Counted from the stretch's first letter, positions 18,643 to 26,606 are shown. The stretch: DNA of 53,976 nucleotides from Oscillatoria salina IIICB1 (GCF_020144665.1 NZ_JAAHBQ010000041.1:1-53976); one strand, 5' to 3'. The notes: generated by a model from the letters alone, not told the origin. Made by a program: numbers and translations.

Positions 18643-19425
18643 CTATTGATACCAACTCTGATACCATTGCCGCATCTGCTCAATTTCGGCACTCTCTTCC
18701 TGGAGAATAGATTGTGCCAGATTGCGGATTTCAGGACGATTACTATCGAGTACCATCCCAGCCATCATCACTGCCATTTTCTGATGGGGAATCATCTGTT
18801 CGATGAAAGCTTTGTCAAAATCAGGAGCATTTTTTAGGGCTTCTAAATCCACAGCCATCATGTTCATTCCGCCCATCATATTCATCATCTCGATCGTATT
18901 CATGTCTTGATGCCTGGGCATTTCTTGATTTGCTCCCAGATGTCTACCTGTACCCGAAGACAGGGATATGTCTTGATTTCCTCCCAAATGTATAGGCATC
19001 CCCATTTCTGATACCGCAGGCACTTCGGTACCATACCACTGTTTGTACCAAGCTTCTATTTGCTCAATTTCTCGGTTTCGCTCTCTCTGGATAGCTTGGG
19101 CAAATTGTTTAATTTCAGGACGCTGAGCTTTGTCCAATGCCAGGTTTGTCATCTCCTCCGTGATTTGATAATGATGAATCATCATGGGAATAAAGTGCTG
19201 TTCCGCTTGTGGATGATTCATCATTCCCATACTTGGAGTTGCAGTAGTTCCAGACTGTTTGAGATGATGAGTATTTTGTTCTAACGGCTTTTCTTGGCTC
19301 TGAGCAAAAGGATTTTCTCCTGTTATTCGGACTTCAGCTTGGCTCTGATTTGTCATTGCTAACCCAGCAATTATACCGACTGTCGCTAAACTAATAAAGC
19401 CGTACATCAAATATTTCTTGTTCAT
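18643..19425 (-). CDS. Exported DUF305 protein with two domains
   Basis: The 260-residue protein has a signal peptide (KKYLMYGFISLATVGIIAGL, residues 3-22) and two DUF305 four-helix units. Each contains a metal-binding-like pattern: HFIPMMIHHYQITEEM in the first and FIEQMIPHQKMAVMM in the second, with QWYGTE and QSWYQ closing them. The linker is rich in Met and His (GMPIHLGG, NMMGGMNMMAV). DUF305 proteins are often coded with copper-resistance genes, so a periplasmic copper-binding role is a reasonable inference. The neighbouring cupredoxin fragment and DUF2933-like gene support that. A G-S-G-T-G-R-H-L-G-A/G-N-Q repeat appears between the domains. Confidence 0.85.
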   Translation of the reverse strand: MNKKYLMYGFISLATVGIIAGLAMTNQSQAEVRITGENPFAQSQEKPLEQNTHHLKQSGTTATPSMGMMNHPQAEQHFIPMMIHHYQITEEMTNLALDKAQRPEIKQFAQAIQRERNREIEQIEAWYKQWYGTEVPAVSEMGMPIHLGGNQDISLSSGTGRHLGANQEMPRHQDMNTIEMMNMMGGMNMMAVDLEALKNAPDFDKAFIEQMIPHQKMAVMMAGMVLDSNRPEIRNLAQSILQEESAEIEQMRQWYQSWYQ

Positions 19426-19451
19426 GGTTCTACCTCATTTCTACAGGTTAC

Positions 19452-19676
19452 TCATTCTTGTACATCCACCACACCCTGAAACATCTTCATGCCGCAGGTA
19501 AATAGATATTCCCCGACTGCTTGAGGGGTGAATTCCACTGTGGTTGTTTCATTGAGGAGCAAATTGGCGGTAATGCCAAAGTCAGGTAATAAAACGTCGC
19601 TTAAGCACCCACTCTTGTCTTTGCGGAAAAATTTCATTCGTAACCACATATACAGACGCAAATGCAGTTTTTCCAT
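19452..19676 (-). CDS. Short cupredoxin-like protein, N-terminally reduced
   Basis: The 74 residues match the C-terminal two thirds of a cupredoxin-type domain: FFRKDKSGCLSDVLLPDFG, a VEFTP strand and GEYLFTCGMKMFQG, where C and M are copper ligands. A complete family member normally has a signal peptide or an extra strand upstream. Here the frame begins MEKLHLRLYMWLRM without either. It may be a truncated, cytosolic or non-functional version. It lies upstream of the DUF305 gene on the same strand with a 26-base gap, so they could be cotranscribed. Confidence 0.6.
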   Translation of the reverse strand: MEKLHLRLYMWLRMKFFRKDKSGCLSDVLLPDFGITANLLLNETTTVEFTPQAVGEYLFTCGMKMFQGVVDVQE

Positions 19677-20155
19677 AACTAGCTCCCGTTACTTGAAGGA
19701 GTGGCAAAAAAGTTGATTCTGTTAGGTTTAACTAATCTCTAGGGCATAATGTAAATCACTCAACTTTTACCGATATTTATAAAATATCCAGTTAACTAGA
19801 GAGTCAAGATATCGTACAAAACTTTACTTTTAATCATTTGATTTTGTCGCTCAAACTTGCTGGTAAAAAAAATATAAGTTATTTAATTATTTCACAAAAA
19901 AATGAAATTAAAATGAAATAGCGATAACAACAAGTTGAAAGATCTTCTGGTCGTAAGTTAAGGGGGAGTCTAGAAACCTGGTTTCTTATCGGTTTAATGC
20001 GGATAATTGCTTCCGTTGGCTGTAAGGGGTTGGCTAAAATAGCCGGATTAGTAATATAGGAGTAAAATTCTGCTAAAACCTGCGATGAGACACACAAAAT
20101 TTCCCTCTTGTTTGCTCTTTGCAGCACAACGATCGCCTGTTGAAAAAGTTAACTG
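19677..20155. other. Gap with PIN-domain remnant and palindromic repeat
   Basis: This 479-base AT-rich gap contains a PIN-domain relic (listed separately) and a 15-bp palindrome AGAAACCTGGTTTCT at 19972-19986. The palindrome belongs to a family also seen at 21430-21445, 21478-21492 and 48076-48086. No terminator or promoter is obvious. Confidence 0.5.
19879..20145 (-). pseudogene. PIN-domain toxin remnant
   Basis: An open frame contains a recognisable internal PIN (VapC-type) segment: QQAIVVLQRANKREILCVSS then QVLAEFYSYITNP. The first conserved acidic residue near the PIN N-terminus and the catalytic C-terminal part are missing. After about 40 residues the sequence turns into unrelated low-complexity codons. 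An ATG at 20125-20127 exists but would start inside the fold. No antitoxin gene flanks it. I treat it as a relic interrupted or overwritten by the neighbouring plus-strand gene at 20156. Confidence 0.5.
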
Positions 20156-20602
20156 ATGACAAAACTTTACTATCGCGGTATGGCAGATCAAAATGGTAAG
20201 CCTAAAATAGGTCGTAGTGCTAGATTATTAGGCGTTAGACCTGGTATTGACATCGATATTGAAGAAATGCCTACAGGTTATCTGAATGAGCAAGGTTATT
20301 TATTACCAGAGTCAAAACGGGAGTTTCAAGGAGAGCTTGTTACTGTGGCAGTAAGGAATACAAAAGGAATGTCTGTTTCTCTTTCAATTGAAGGTTTACC
20401 CGCATTTCGCCGACCTGCAAAATTTGGTGGGACTGGAAAAGAGCCCCTATGGCAAATTGACGATCAAAACATTATTAGAGATTTGCAGGCTGTGCAAGAT
20501 AGCCCGACGCACGTTAGCATCTTGCCAAGAGTTACAATGTCTTTGGAACGGTATGAGATAGCATTGGCAAATACCCAAAATCAGTGGGAAAGAGTGGATT
20601 AA
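20156..20602 (+). CDS. Conserved hypothetical, possible Tse2-like ADP-ribosyltransferase toxin
   Basis: I do not recognise this 148-residue protein securely. It begins MTKLYYRGMADQNGKP and has LGVRPGIDIDI, GMSVSLS, LPAFRRPAKFGGTGKEP and a C-terminal THVSILPRVTMSLERYEIAL. The early LYYRG, the FGGTG loop and the late H-x3-P-x3-M pattern faintly resemble the Tse2 group of small ADP-ribosyltransferase toxins, which have a short LYR start and a similar HY-x2-MP-x3-M ending. This is inference from motif order only. A second gene follows after 27 bases and could be its antitoxin or immunity protein. It sits in a zone full of toxin-antitoxin debris. Confidence 0.6.
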   Translation: MTKLYYRGMADQNGKPKIGRSARLLGVRPGIDIDIEEMPTGYLNEQGYLLPESKREFQGELVTVAVRNTKGMSVSLSIEGLPAFRRPAKFGGTGKEPLWQIDDQNIIRDLQAVQDSPTHVSILPRVTMSLERYEIALANTQNQWERVD

Positions 20603-20629
20603 CTTTATCTATTATAGGAGTTTCTAATA

Positions 20630-21166
20630 ATGGCATGGCTCTTCAGTTTATCAGCAGAATGTGGCTCTGAGGAAAGGAAAGTTAATCAATTTGCCCAACA
20701 CTTTGAGGGAAGAGAATGGCTACTCTCAAATCGTCGCCAGTGCCAATGTGGTACAGACACTTTTCAAGATATAGAAGAAAACTGGTGGTGTCGAGTTTAT
20801 CCTAATAATACGAGTGAAGTGGGAATTGATAGTCCTGAAAGTGCTTATGTAATGACAGAATTAGGGATTTTACTTTATCAAACTCTACGGTTTGCCCCTC
20901 CGTTTCGCTATGCTTTAGTTGGTGTTGAAGTTGATGAATTTAGAACCTATAGCGAACTAATTGAGGATTTGTCTAACTTATCTATCCCAGGATTAGTTTT
21001 AGCAAAAGAACTTAATGAGGAACTAGAAACATTACCACTTTTTCAACCATTTAGCCCTAGTCATGTTTGGCAACCATACCAGGGTGAAGTCTATAATCCA
21101 TTGAGTGCATCCCCAGACTTAAACAACAAGTTGAAAGAGCTTCAAGCCAGACTTCTCCTCGGTTAG
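20630..21166 (+). CDS. Hypothetical protein paired with the upstream gene
   Basis: This 178-residue protein matches no family I know. It has no signal peptide or membrane helix and is acidic. Notable features are a Trp/Cys-containing region (RRQCQCGTDTF and ENWWCRVYP), an aromatic central segment (LRFAPPFRYALVGVEVDEFR) and a Pro/Phe-rich LFQPFSPSHVWQPYQG near the end. It follows the preceding gene closely (27 bases), so the two are very probably cotranscribed. If the upstream protein is a toxin, this would be the neutralising partner. Its stop is two bases from the stop of the convergent antitoxin-like gene. Confidence 0.6.
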   Translation: MAWLFSLSAECGSEERKVNQFAQHFEGREWLLSNRRQCQCGTDTFQDIEENWWCRVYPNNTSEVGIDSPESAYVMTELGILLYQTLRFAPPFRYALVGVEVDEFRTYSELIEDLSNLSIPGLVLAKELNEELETLPLFQPFSPSHVWQPYQGEVYNPLSASPDLNNKLKELQARLLLG

Positions 21167-21168
21167 GA

Positions 21169-21360
21169 CTACTCATAATCTGCTTCTTGTTCGTCTAAGG
21201 CTAAAAATATTTCTTCTGCATTGAGGACTAAATCCTCGTCTGTTAGGGGGGGAACGTCAAAATTGATAACGCGCTTGAGTATTTCTGCTGCAATTACCTG
21301 TTGTTCTGTATCCGGCAATTCATCAAAGGTTTTGAGAAGCTCTTGAGCTAGGGTATTCAT
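21169..21360 (-). CDS. Orphan antitoxin-like small protein
   Basis: The 63-residue acidic protein (LPDTEQQVIAAEILKRV, PPLTDEDLVLNAEEIFLALD, ending EQEADYE) resembles a cyanobacterial antitoxin family usually encoded just before a PemK/MazF- or PIN-type toxin. The position where that toxin should follow is occupied by the convergent gene ending at 21166, so it appears to be an orphan. It may persist as a regulator or as debris. Confidence 0.55.
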   Translation of the reverse strand: MNTLAQELLKTFDELPDTEQQVIAAEILKRVINFDVPPLTDEDLVLNAEEIFLALDEQEADYE

Positions 21361-21855
21361 AGGAGTTCAGCCAGTTTCTCTACCCAAAATCAGGTTTTGA
21401 GGTTAATTCCAATTTTATCCCATAAAGCCAGAAACCCGGTTTCTTCAATCCTTGGGTAAGCAGCAAAAATGATCGCACAAACCCGGTTTCTTAAATCTCC
21501 TCTAACCAGGTTTCAATCGCAGAGATTAGATTCGGTTGATTGGGGGGAAAGCCTTTTAACGGCGCTTCTAGGGGGTTCTCGGTTAACCAGGAAATGGCTA
21601 CGGTGTCGGTAAGTTTGTGGCAAAATGCAATTAATTCTGGGGTGGGATGTTCGCATTCTGTTAGCAGCAAGTTGAGTTTGGGTAGGTTGAGAGTGAGTTT
21701 GAGTTGCTTGAGGCTGCGGCGAAGTTGGGCGAGTGTGGTAACTTCGGGATAGAGTTCGTTGGGAAGGGCTTTTTCCCAGATGAGTTCGCAGAGGATTTGG
21801 GGGTTGAGGATGAGGATGGACTGGTTTTACAATAGCCCAGTACCTACCACATAAC
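21361..21855. other. Gap with gene fragment and palindromic repeats
   Basis: This 495-base gap contains a truncated minus-strand reading frame (21491-21837, listed separately), a full AGAAACCCGGTTTCT palindrome at 21430-21445 and a second half-copy AAACCCGGTTTCTT at 21478-21492. No intact gene is seen. Confidence 0.5.
21491..21837 (-). pseudogene. C-terminal fragment of an unidentified protein
   Basis: About 115 codons are open on the minus strand, ending at TAA (21491-21493), but with no start codon. An in-frame TAA lies directly upstream, near 21838. The translation has protein-like composition (LCELIWEKALPNELYPEV, LRRSLKQLKLTLNLPKLN, FCHKLTDTVAISWLTENP, LISAIETWLEEI). Codon use there resembles real genes rather than noise. 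I infer a 5'-truncated gene of unknown family. Confidence 0.45.
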
Positions 21856-22374
21856 TTAAAGAACCACTATATTATAATTTTCCCTAACAGTTTTAATTGA
21901 AAGTAATAAATCGTTCTCAAATTGCCAAGATTCAAATAAATTTCCCTTAACCTTCAATCCAACATCGAAAAAACTAGCAATTTTGACAAAATCAAGATCG
22001 GGCTTATGAGAAACTGATTCTAATATCTGACTGATAAAAGGTAGGAGACAAAGTTCTGATTTTTTTTGTGCCAATAAGCCGCACTCAAAAGCCATGACCT
22101 CTGCTTCTCCCTGATCTTCAACATCACTGTCAATCAGTATATGGTGTAGATCGTGAACTAAAATGTATCGTGCTGGAAATCCATTTTTATCATTAGGTTG
22201 GGGTATTGAGGGGTTGTTTAAGTAATGATCGTAAAGACTTTTTCCCAATGAATTAGATGGATATAATTTTAAGGTATTTACATTAATTTCGTTACCACCT
22301 GTCAAGCCTATAGTAAACTCATGTAAAGCCTGAATCGTTTTTTTGTTGGTTGGAAGATTGATTATAGAAATCAT
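21856..22374 (-). CDS. Coq4-motif protein of unknown role
   Basis: The 172-residue protein contains the exact Coq4 metal-site spacing HDxxH-x11-E: H74, D75, H78 and E90 in ILVHDLHHIL ... GEAEVMAFECGLL. It also has SLGKSLYDHYLNNP just before. Coq4-like proteins bind zinc and in mitochondria support ubiquinone synthesis, but cyanobacteria make plastoquinone by another route, so the function here is open. The gene is AT-rich compared with its core neighbours and lies just downstream of a Nif11-like peptide gene on the same strand. Confidence 0.65.
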   Translation of the reverse strand: MISIINLPTNKKTIQALHEFTIGLTGGNEINVNTLKLYPSNSLGKSLYDHYLNNPSIPQPNDKNGFPARYILVHDLHHILIDSDVEDQGEAEVMAFECGLLAQKKSELCLLPFISQILESVSHKPDLDFVKIASFFDVGLKVKGNLFESWQFENDLLLSIKTVRENYNIVVL

Positions 22375-22464
22375 AAAAATTGTCTAATTTTTGAATCGTT
22401 AACTTGTAAAAAATTGAGGCAAATAAATCATGTCAATATTGCACTTAAAAGGTAAGTTTTAGTC

Positions 22465-22484
22465 CTCCCTTTTGGGGAAGGGAG
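22465..22484 (-). terminator. Hairpin between Nif11-like and Coq4-like genes
   Basis: A 7-bp inverted repeat (CTCCCTT and AAGGGAG, 6-base loop) lies about 50 bases after the Nif11-like gene. On the minus strand it is followed by GACTAAAACTT, a poor U-tract. It may be an attenuator rather than a full terminator. Confidence 0.3.
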
Positions 22485-22535
22485 AACCGATATAAAGATG
22501 GATACCCCGCCTATTTCAAGCAAGGAGTTAACTAA

Positions 22536-22826
22536 TTAAGCCTCTACCAATGTTTTGGTTTCGCGCTGTGAAGACACACAAGCCACTCGAATTAAGCTAA
22601 ATAATCCCCATCGTACAGAATCCAAGTTCAAATGGTTTTGATCGTATCCAGTTTGTGAAGCAGAGATCACGAAATCAAGATCATTTTTATCCAAATCAAT
22701 TTGATTATCTTTCGCAATATTCACAAGAGTATCGATTGCATCTTGAGGGTTATCAATTTCAGAAAATTGATCTCGCAATGCTGGAGAAACCAAGACTAGA
22801 TTGTAAATTTTTTGAAGTTTTTCCAT
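22536..22826 (-). CDS. Nif11-like small protein
   Basis: From the ATG at 22824-22826 the product is 96 residues: MEKLQKIYNLVLVSPALRDQ, then DNPQDAIDTLVNIAKDNQID and LDFVISASQ. That pattern (short helices, L..F..I.NP..AI..L..IAK..GI) fits the Nif11 leader domain found in RiPP precursors and in small cyanobacterial proteins. The expected Gly-Gly cleavage site is not obvious; the C-terminal part (LDSVRWGLFSLIRVACVS) is hydrophobic with one Cys. An ORF extended 22 codons upstream is possible but the added part is low-complexity. No RiPP-modifying enzyme is adjacent, so it is an orphan candidate. Confidence 0.6.
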   Translation of the reverse strand: MEKLQKIYNLVLVSPALRDQFSEIDNPQDAIDTLVNIAKDNQIDLDKNDLDFVISASQTGYDQNHLNLDSVRWGLFSLIRVACVSSQRETKTLVEA

Positions 22827-23025
22827 AATTAGCTGACGTTTTTGTAAAACAAATATTGGGCTAATTATAACCAAGTTCATATTAAAGTACAATTGGAAAA
22901 TATCTGATTTTCTCTGATCTTCTGTTGCAAAATATTACAAAAAATTATAAAACATCGGAAATAATTGGAAAAAATAGGATCGAGTTGATCTACAATGCCT
23001 ATGATGATTATCCTGTAAAGCTTTT

Positions 23026-24420
23026 ATGGATGTAAACAAAGTCTTACAATTTGTCGATAAATTAGTGTTTGAAAATACTGGACAACATCTAAATGATGTC
23101 CAGAGGGCTGTGGTTGAGGGAACTTGGAACAGACAAACTTATGATGATATCGCCCACAACTGTCATCTCACTAAAAATCATGTGGCTGATGTGGGGTGTG
23201 AACTATGGCAAATTTTATCGACAGCATTAGATGAGGACATAAAAAAATCTAATTTTCGGTCTAATTTAGAGAGGGTATATGTCGAAAAATCTCAAAATAT
23301 TTGTATTGGCACTAACCACAACTTTACTTTTGGTTCGCAAATTTTAAATCATTCTCAGAGTCATCTGACAGAAAACAATATAAATAATCAACAAAAATTA
23401 CCATATCGAGATTTAACATTAGCTCCAAAAATTAAAAATTTTTGCGATAGAAAATCAGAAATAAAATTTCTTGAAAATTGGATTTTTAATCAAGACATTA
23501 GTTTGATTTCTATTTGAGGAATGTCTGGGATTGGAAAAACAACTTTAGTTAAAAAGTTTGTAGATAGCCATTTACAAAATTTTGAATTCATTATTTGGAA
23601 AAAATTCAGCCACCCTAAATCTTTAGATTTACTAATCGATGATGTATTGAAAGCGTTGCAGCCTCAAGTTGAAGTTGAAAAATCTATAGATGATAAGTTG
23701 AAGCAATTATTTAGTGTTTTTACAAAGCAGAAATGTTTAATTGTTCTTGATGATATTCACAACATCTTTGCCGAAGAACAATTTTCAGGACAATATCAAA
23801 CTGCATATCAGAGTTATCAAACTTTATTTACTTTGATTTCAGAAACCGATCATCAGAGTCACGTTATCTTGATGAGTCAAGAAAAATGTTCAGAAATGGA
23901 TAATTTGGACGACGAAATTTATTCAATTAGATGCTTAGAATTAATGGGTTTAAATGATCCAATTTGTTTTAAGAAAACGTCAGAAAATCAAGATATTTGG
24001 TTGCAAATTATTGATTTGTATGAAGGTAATCCTTTTTATATAAAGGAAATATCTCTTTTAGTCAAAGATGTTTTTGAGGGTCAGATAGAAGACTTTTTTT
24101 CAGCAGTAATGAGCGAACAAAAATCACCTATACTAACTAGCAAAATGCGCTCACATTTCGATCGACTTTTGAACAGACTCGCACCAATAGAACGGCTAAT
24201 AATTTTAGAATTTAGTAAATTTGATCGACCCTTAGCAAGAGGTTATTTCCTACAAGCTTTAGATATTTCATTAACCGACTTTATGAATGGGCTGCAATCT
24301 TTGAAACGACGGTATATAGTCAGACAAATAGCTAATAGTACAAATGCAAATGAAGTCCTGTTTCAATTATCTCCAGTTTTGCAGCAGTATATTATCGACT
24401 TGACAAAGGGGGAAAATTAA
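23026..24420 (+). pseudogene. NB-ARC type ATPase interrupted by in-frame TGA
   Basis: Two open segments in one frame (23026-23517 and 23521-24420) are separated by a single TGA at 23518-23520. Read through, they encode a 464-residue protein. The N-terminal helical domain (QHLNDVQRAVVEGTWNRQTY, TKNHVADVGCELWQILS) is typical of cyanobacterial NB-ARC proteins. After a linker come LPYRDLTLAP and FCDRKSEIKFLENWIF, then ISLISI-stop-GMSGIGKTTLV (Walker A) and LIVLDDI (Walker B), and a winged-helix C-terminus. The stop falls where family members have L or V before the G. A TTA-to-TGA change would explain it. An internal ATG at 23521 could restart translation. Confidence 0.7.
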
Positions 24421-24468
24421 ACGACTATATAATTATTAAGAGTAGGTCAGCAAAGTGAGGTTTTATCA

Positions 24469-24690
24469 ATGAGTAAATTGCATGATGTAGTCGAGGTAAT
24501 AAAAGAACTTTCTCTGGATGAAAAACAGGAAATTCAATTGTTATTGCAGCAGTATATTCGGGAAGAACGCCGCGAGGATATTTTTGAGAATTTCCAATTA
24601 GCGCAGTTGGAAGAAAAAGCAGGTAAACTAAAGTTTTCTCATCAGATTAATGAGTTGAGACAAATGCTTGAGGAATGCTCGGATAATTAG
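24469..24690 (+). CDS. Antitoxin-like small protein, toxin truncated
   Basis: The 73-residue, highly charged helical protein (LSLDEKQEIQLLLQQYIREE then LEEKAGKLKFSHQINELRQM) resembles antitoxins that precede RelE-type toxins in cyanobacteria. Directly downstream a GTG frame at 24696 begins MIIRQLNLPEAS, which looks like the first dozen residues of such a toxin, but it runs into the 3' end of the convergent PIN gene. I infer an orphan antitoxin whose toxin has been lost. It may still bind DNA as an autorepressor. Confidence 0.5.
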   Translation: MSKLHDVVEVIKELSLDEKQEIQLLLQQYIREERREDIFENFQLAQLEEKAGKLKFSHQINELRQMLEECSDN

Positions 24691-24726
24691 AGTTTGTGAT
24701 AATTCGACAATTAAATTTGCCAGAAG

Positions 24727-25140
24727 CTAGTTTGTTAGTAAGGCTCGGAATCCTGCTTGTTGGAAATGCCTATCAGCAGTTAGTGCATCGGTAATTCCTC
24801 TGTTTTGCATAACAACAAACGACAGACAATCTACTAACCCCCATTCTTTATCTTGTCGCTGTTTAAACAATTTTAATGCAGCAATATATAAATTCTCGGT
24901 TAATAAGACAATTTCGACATTAGGATCGGCTTGAAGGGATTCTAAAAGTAAGATTGCACCCCTTCTATATTTCGATTGTGAAAGAGCATTACCAATTTCA
25001 AGTAATATGGCTTGAGTAGTAACTAAACGAGCTTTACTAGCTTCAAGTTGATGAGACAATTGGACAGCCCGTGCATGATGTCGATCGGTAATTGAAGAAA
25101 GTGCGATCGCAAAGGAAGTATCTAAAAAAACTTCAATCAT
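24727..25140 (-). CDS. PIN-domain ribonuclease toxin (VapC-like)
   Basis: The 137-residue protein starts MIEVFLDTSFAIALSS, with the first PIN acidic residue D7, continues with an EIGNAL segment (second acidic residue), and has GLVDCLSF and ALTADRHFQQAGF near the C-terminus, completing the acidic active site. It should be a VapC-type RNase, neutralised by the adjacent small protein. I chose the ATG at 25138-25140, which overlaps the antitoxin stop by eight bases; a longer frame from 25200 would lie inside the antitoxin gene. The overlap indicates translational coupling. Confidence 0.85.
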   Translation of the reverse strand: MIEVFLDTSFAIALSSITDRHHARAVQLSHQLEASKARLVTTQAILLEIGNALSQSKYRRGAILLLESLQADPNVEIVLLTENLYIAALKLFKQRQDKEWGLVDCLSFVVMQNRGITDALTADRHFQQAGFRALLTN

Positions 25141-25366
25141 CTCTAGATTCAATCTCCCCAGACAAATAGCAATCGATGTTTTCAGACCAATCTGGTTCAC
25201 CTTTTAGTTGCAAAGAACGAGCAGTTTGAAGAAATGTTTTGTCTGGTTGTTCTTGGGGTAAAATAGTTTCAACAATGATCCTAACCCTTGTACCTACATC
25301 TAAGTTTAAGGGGGATTCGAGTTGAAGAGATGTCCCATCAAATATTGCGTTAATTTTTTTGGTCAT
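25133..25366 (-). CDS. Antitoxin partner of the PIN toxin
   Basis: The 77-residue protein (MTKKINAIFDGTSLQLESPL, then LDVGTRVRIIVETI and a C-terminal segment with DWSENIDCYLSGE) fits the small beta-strand antitoxins (DUF104/AF2212-like) that go with PIN toxins. The N-terminal part would form the DNA-binding or dimer domain, and the acidic tail would block the PIN active site. The gene overlaps the toxin by eight bases on the same strand, the usual antitoxin-first order. Confidence 0.75.
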   Translation of the reverse strand: MTKKINAIFDGTSLQLESPLNLDVGTRVRIIVETILPQEQPDKTFLQTARSLQLKGEPDWSENIDCYLSGEIESRDD

Positions 25367-25635
25367 AATGGTTAAATTCCTCTCTACCCAGTTTGTTGAT
25401 TGATAATTTCGACTAATTAAATATTAGCGTTTTTGAGGAAGTTATTGAAATATTGGACTAGGGGGTAGTAGGGGAGATGATGAGGTTTTAAGTATGGGTA
25501 AGAAATAATTGCGAAATTTCCGGATGTCGCGAAGTAGTACCCTGAAGGAACAAAGGCTAACTATCTGCGTCAAGAGACGCAATAGGGGAAGCAGTCACAA
25601 AGCTTAAATTTGCAAGCTAATAGGGGATAACAGCT

Positions 25636-26463
25636 ATGTCAGTAAATAAACTAAAAACCGCGATCGCTCTTTCTCTTGGTGTTACTATGATAGTAGGTAG
25701 CGGTAGCACAACTACAGTCTTCGCTCAAGCGACGAACGATGCACCAGATATAATTATCGATACAGACTCCGGAAACACTGATACTAACGACACGAACACA
25801 TCCTACGAAACACCGAGATTTACCTGTGAGTCAAATAACGGTCAACCTACGGTAATGTATCAACCAGACAGTCAACCAGGAGAAAAATATCCTTGGGCTG
25901 TTCCGGTAAGATTAGGAGGAGGTTGGACGGAACAACGACGTTGTGATGAAATAGCCCGTCGTTTGGAAGCTTACCGCTCTGATAATATGATGGAATTAAG
26001 TACGCGCAAGGAAGGTAACTACGATATTGTCTGCGTAACTTCCCAAGTAGTGCCAGCTTGTCGCATTGTCTTTACTGTACCACCAGGACAGAACCCTTGG
26101 GCAACACGCGATCGCGTTTTCCAAAATCTCCTCACAGCTAATAGCGGTGATTATACTCAAGGAGTTGTTACTTATAGCGGACAAAATAGCATTGAAGGAC
26201 TCTTGAGAGGTAATTCTTCTCAACCTCAAGATATTGATTTACGTCCTTTCCTCGATGCTAATGACGGTGGTACAGCTACGAGAATTAATGACTCTCAAAC
26301 GACTAACGCTACTGAACCTGAAACCAATAATACCTCGAATCCGGAGCCAGAAGAAGAAGCAACGAATACTCCTAGCGAAAATCGTCCTCGCAATGTACGA
26401 GATTTGCTAGATTTGATTTTACGTGAAACGATTAACGGTGGCGGATCTCGCTTACCATTCTAG
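25636..26463 (+). CDS. COP23-domain exported protein
   Basis: The 275-residue protein has a signal peptide (residues ~1-31, AIALSLGVTMIVGSGSTTTV then FAQA) and a COP23 domain from about 60 to 170: RFTCESNNGQPTVMYQ, YPWAVPVRLGGGWTEQRRCD, IARRLEAYR, YDIVCVTSQVVPACRIVFTV. COP23 (circadian oscillating 23-kDa protein) is a cyanobacterial family seen in membrane fractions; its molecular role is unknown. The C-terminus is a Thr/Asn/Glu-rich linker (TNATEPETNNTSNPEPEEEA) and a short basic-hydrophobic end. AGGGG lies upstream of the ATG, and a good terminator follows the stop. Confidence 0.85.
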   Translation: MSVNKLKTAIALSLGVTMIVGSGSTTTVFAQATNDAPDIIIDTDSGNTDTNDTNTSYETPRFTCESNNGQPTVMYQPDSQPGEKYPWAVPVRLGGGWTEQRRCDEIARRLEAYRSDNMMELSTRKEGNYDIVCVTSQVVPACRIVFTVPPGQNPWATRDRVFQNLLTANSGDYTQGVVTYSGQNSIEGLLRGNSSQPQDIDLRPFLDANDGGTATRINDSQTTNATEPETNNTSNPEPEEEATNTPSENRPRNVRDLLDLILRETINGGGSRLPF

Positions 26464-26473
26464 ATATGAGATT

Positions 26474-26509
26474 AGCCCTACCCAGGTTCAAAGGGTAGGG
26501 CTGATTTTT
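26474..26509 (+). terminator. Rho-independent terminator after the COP23 gene
   Basis: A perfect 10-bp stem, AGCCCTACCC (26474-26483) and GGGTAGGGCT (26493-26502), with a 9-base loop, is followed by GATTTTT. It begins 11 bases after the stop codon. Confidence 0.85.
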
Positions 26510-26528
26510 GGTTATCAAATCAGATAAA

Positions 26529-26606
26529 ATGTCTGTTAAGGAGCGCTGAAGCGCTCACTACAAACGGGTACAATGTCTGTTAATGAGCGCTGAAACGCTC
26601 ACTAGG
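26529..26606. repeat. Two direct copies of a hairpin repeat
   Basis: Two 34-35 bp direct copies (from ATGTCTGTTAA to GCTCACTA) occur back to back with 10 bases between. Each contains a hairpin of the form GAGCGC-TGAA-GCGCTC (second copy with one change). A related hairpin, GAGGGCTAAAGCCCTCACTAC, occurs at 31740-31760. This looks like a dispersed intergenic repeat family. Confidence 0.65.

Noticed and set aside
23518..23520. Selenocysteine or programmed read-through at TGA
   Set aside because: The position is normally Leu or Val, NB-ARC proteins do not use selenocysteine and no SECIS-like element was seen; nonsense mutation or sequencing error is simpler.
26474..26509. tRNA-like fold
   Set aside because: A simple stem with U-tract, no cloverleaf or anticodon arm. 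I saw no tRNA or rRNA gene anywhere in the window.
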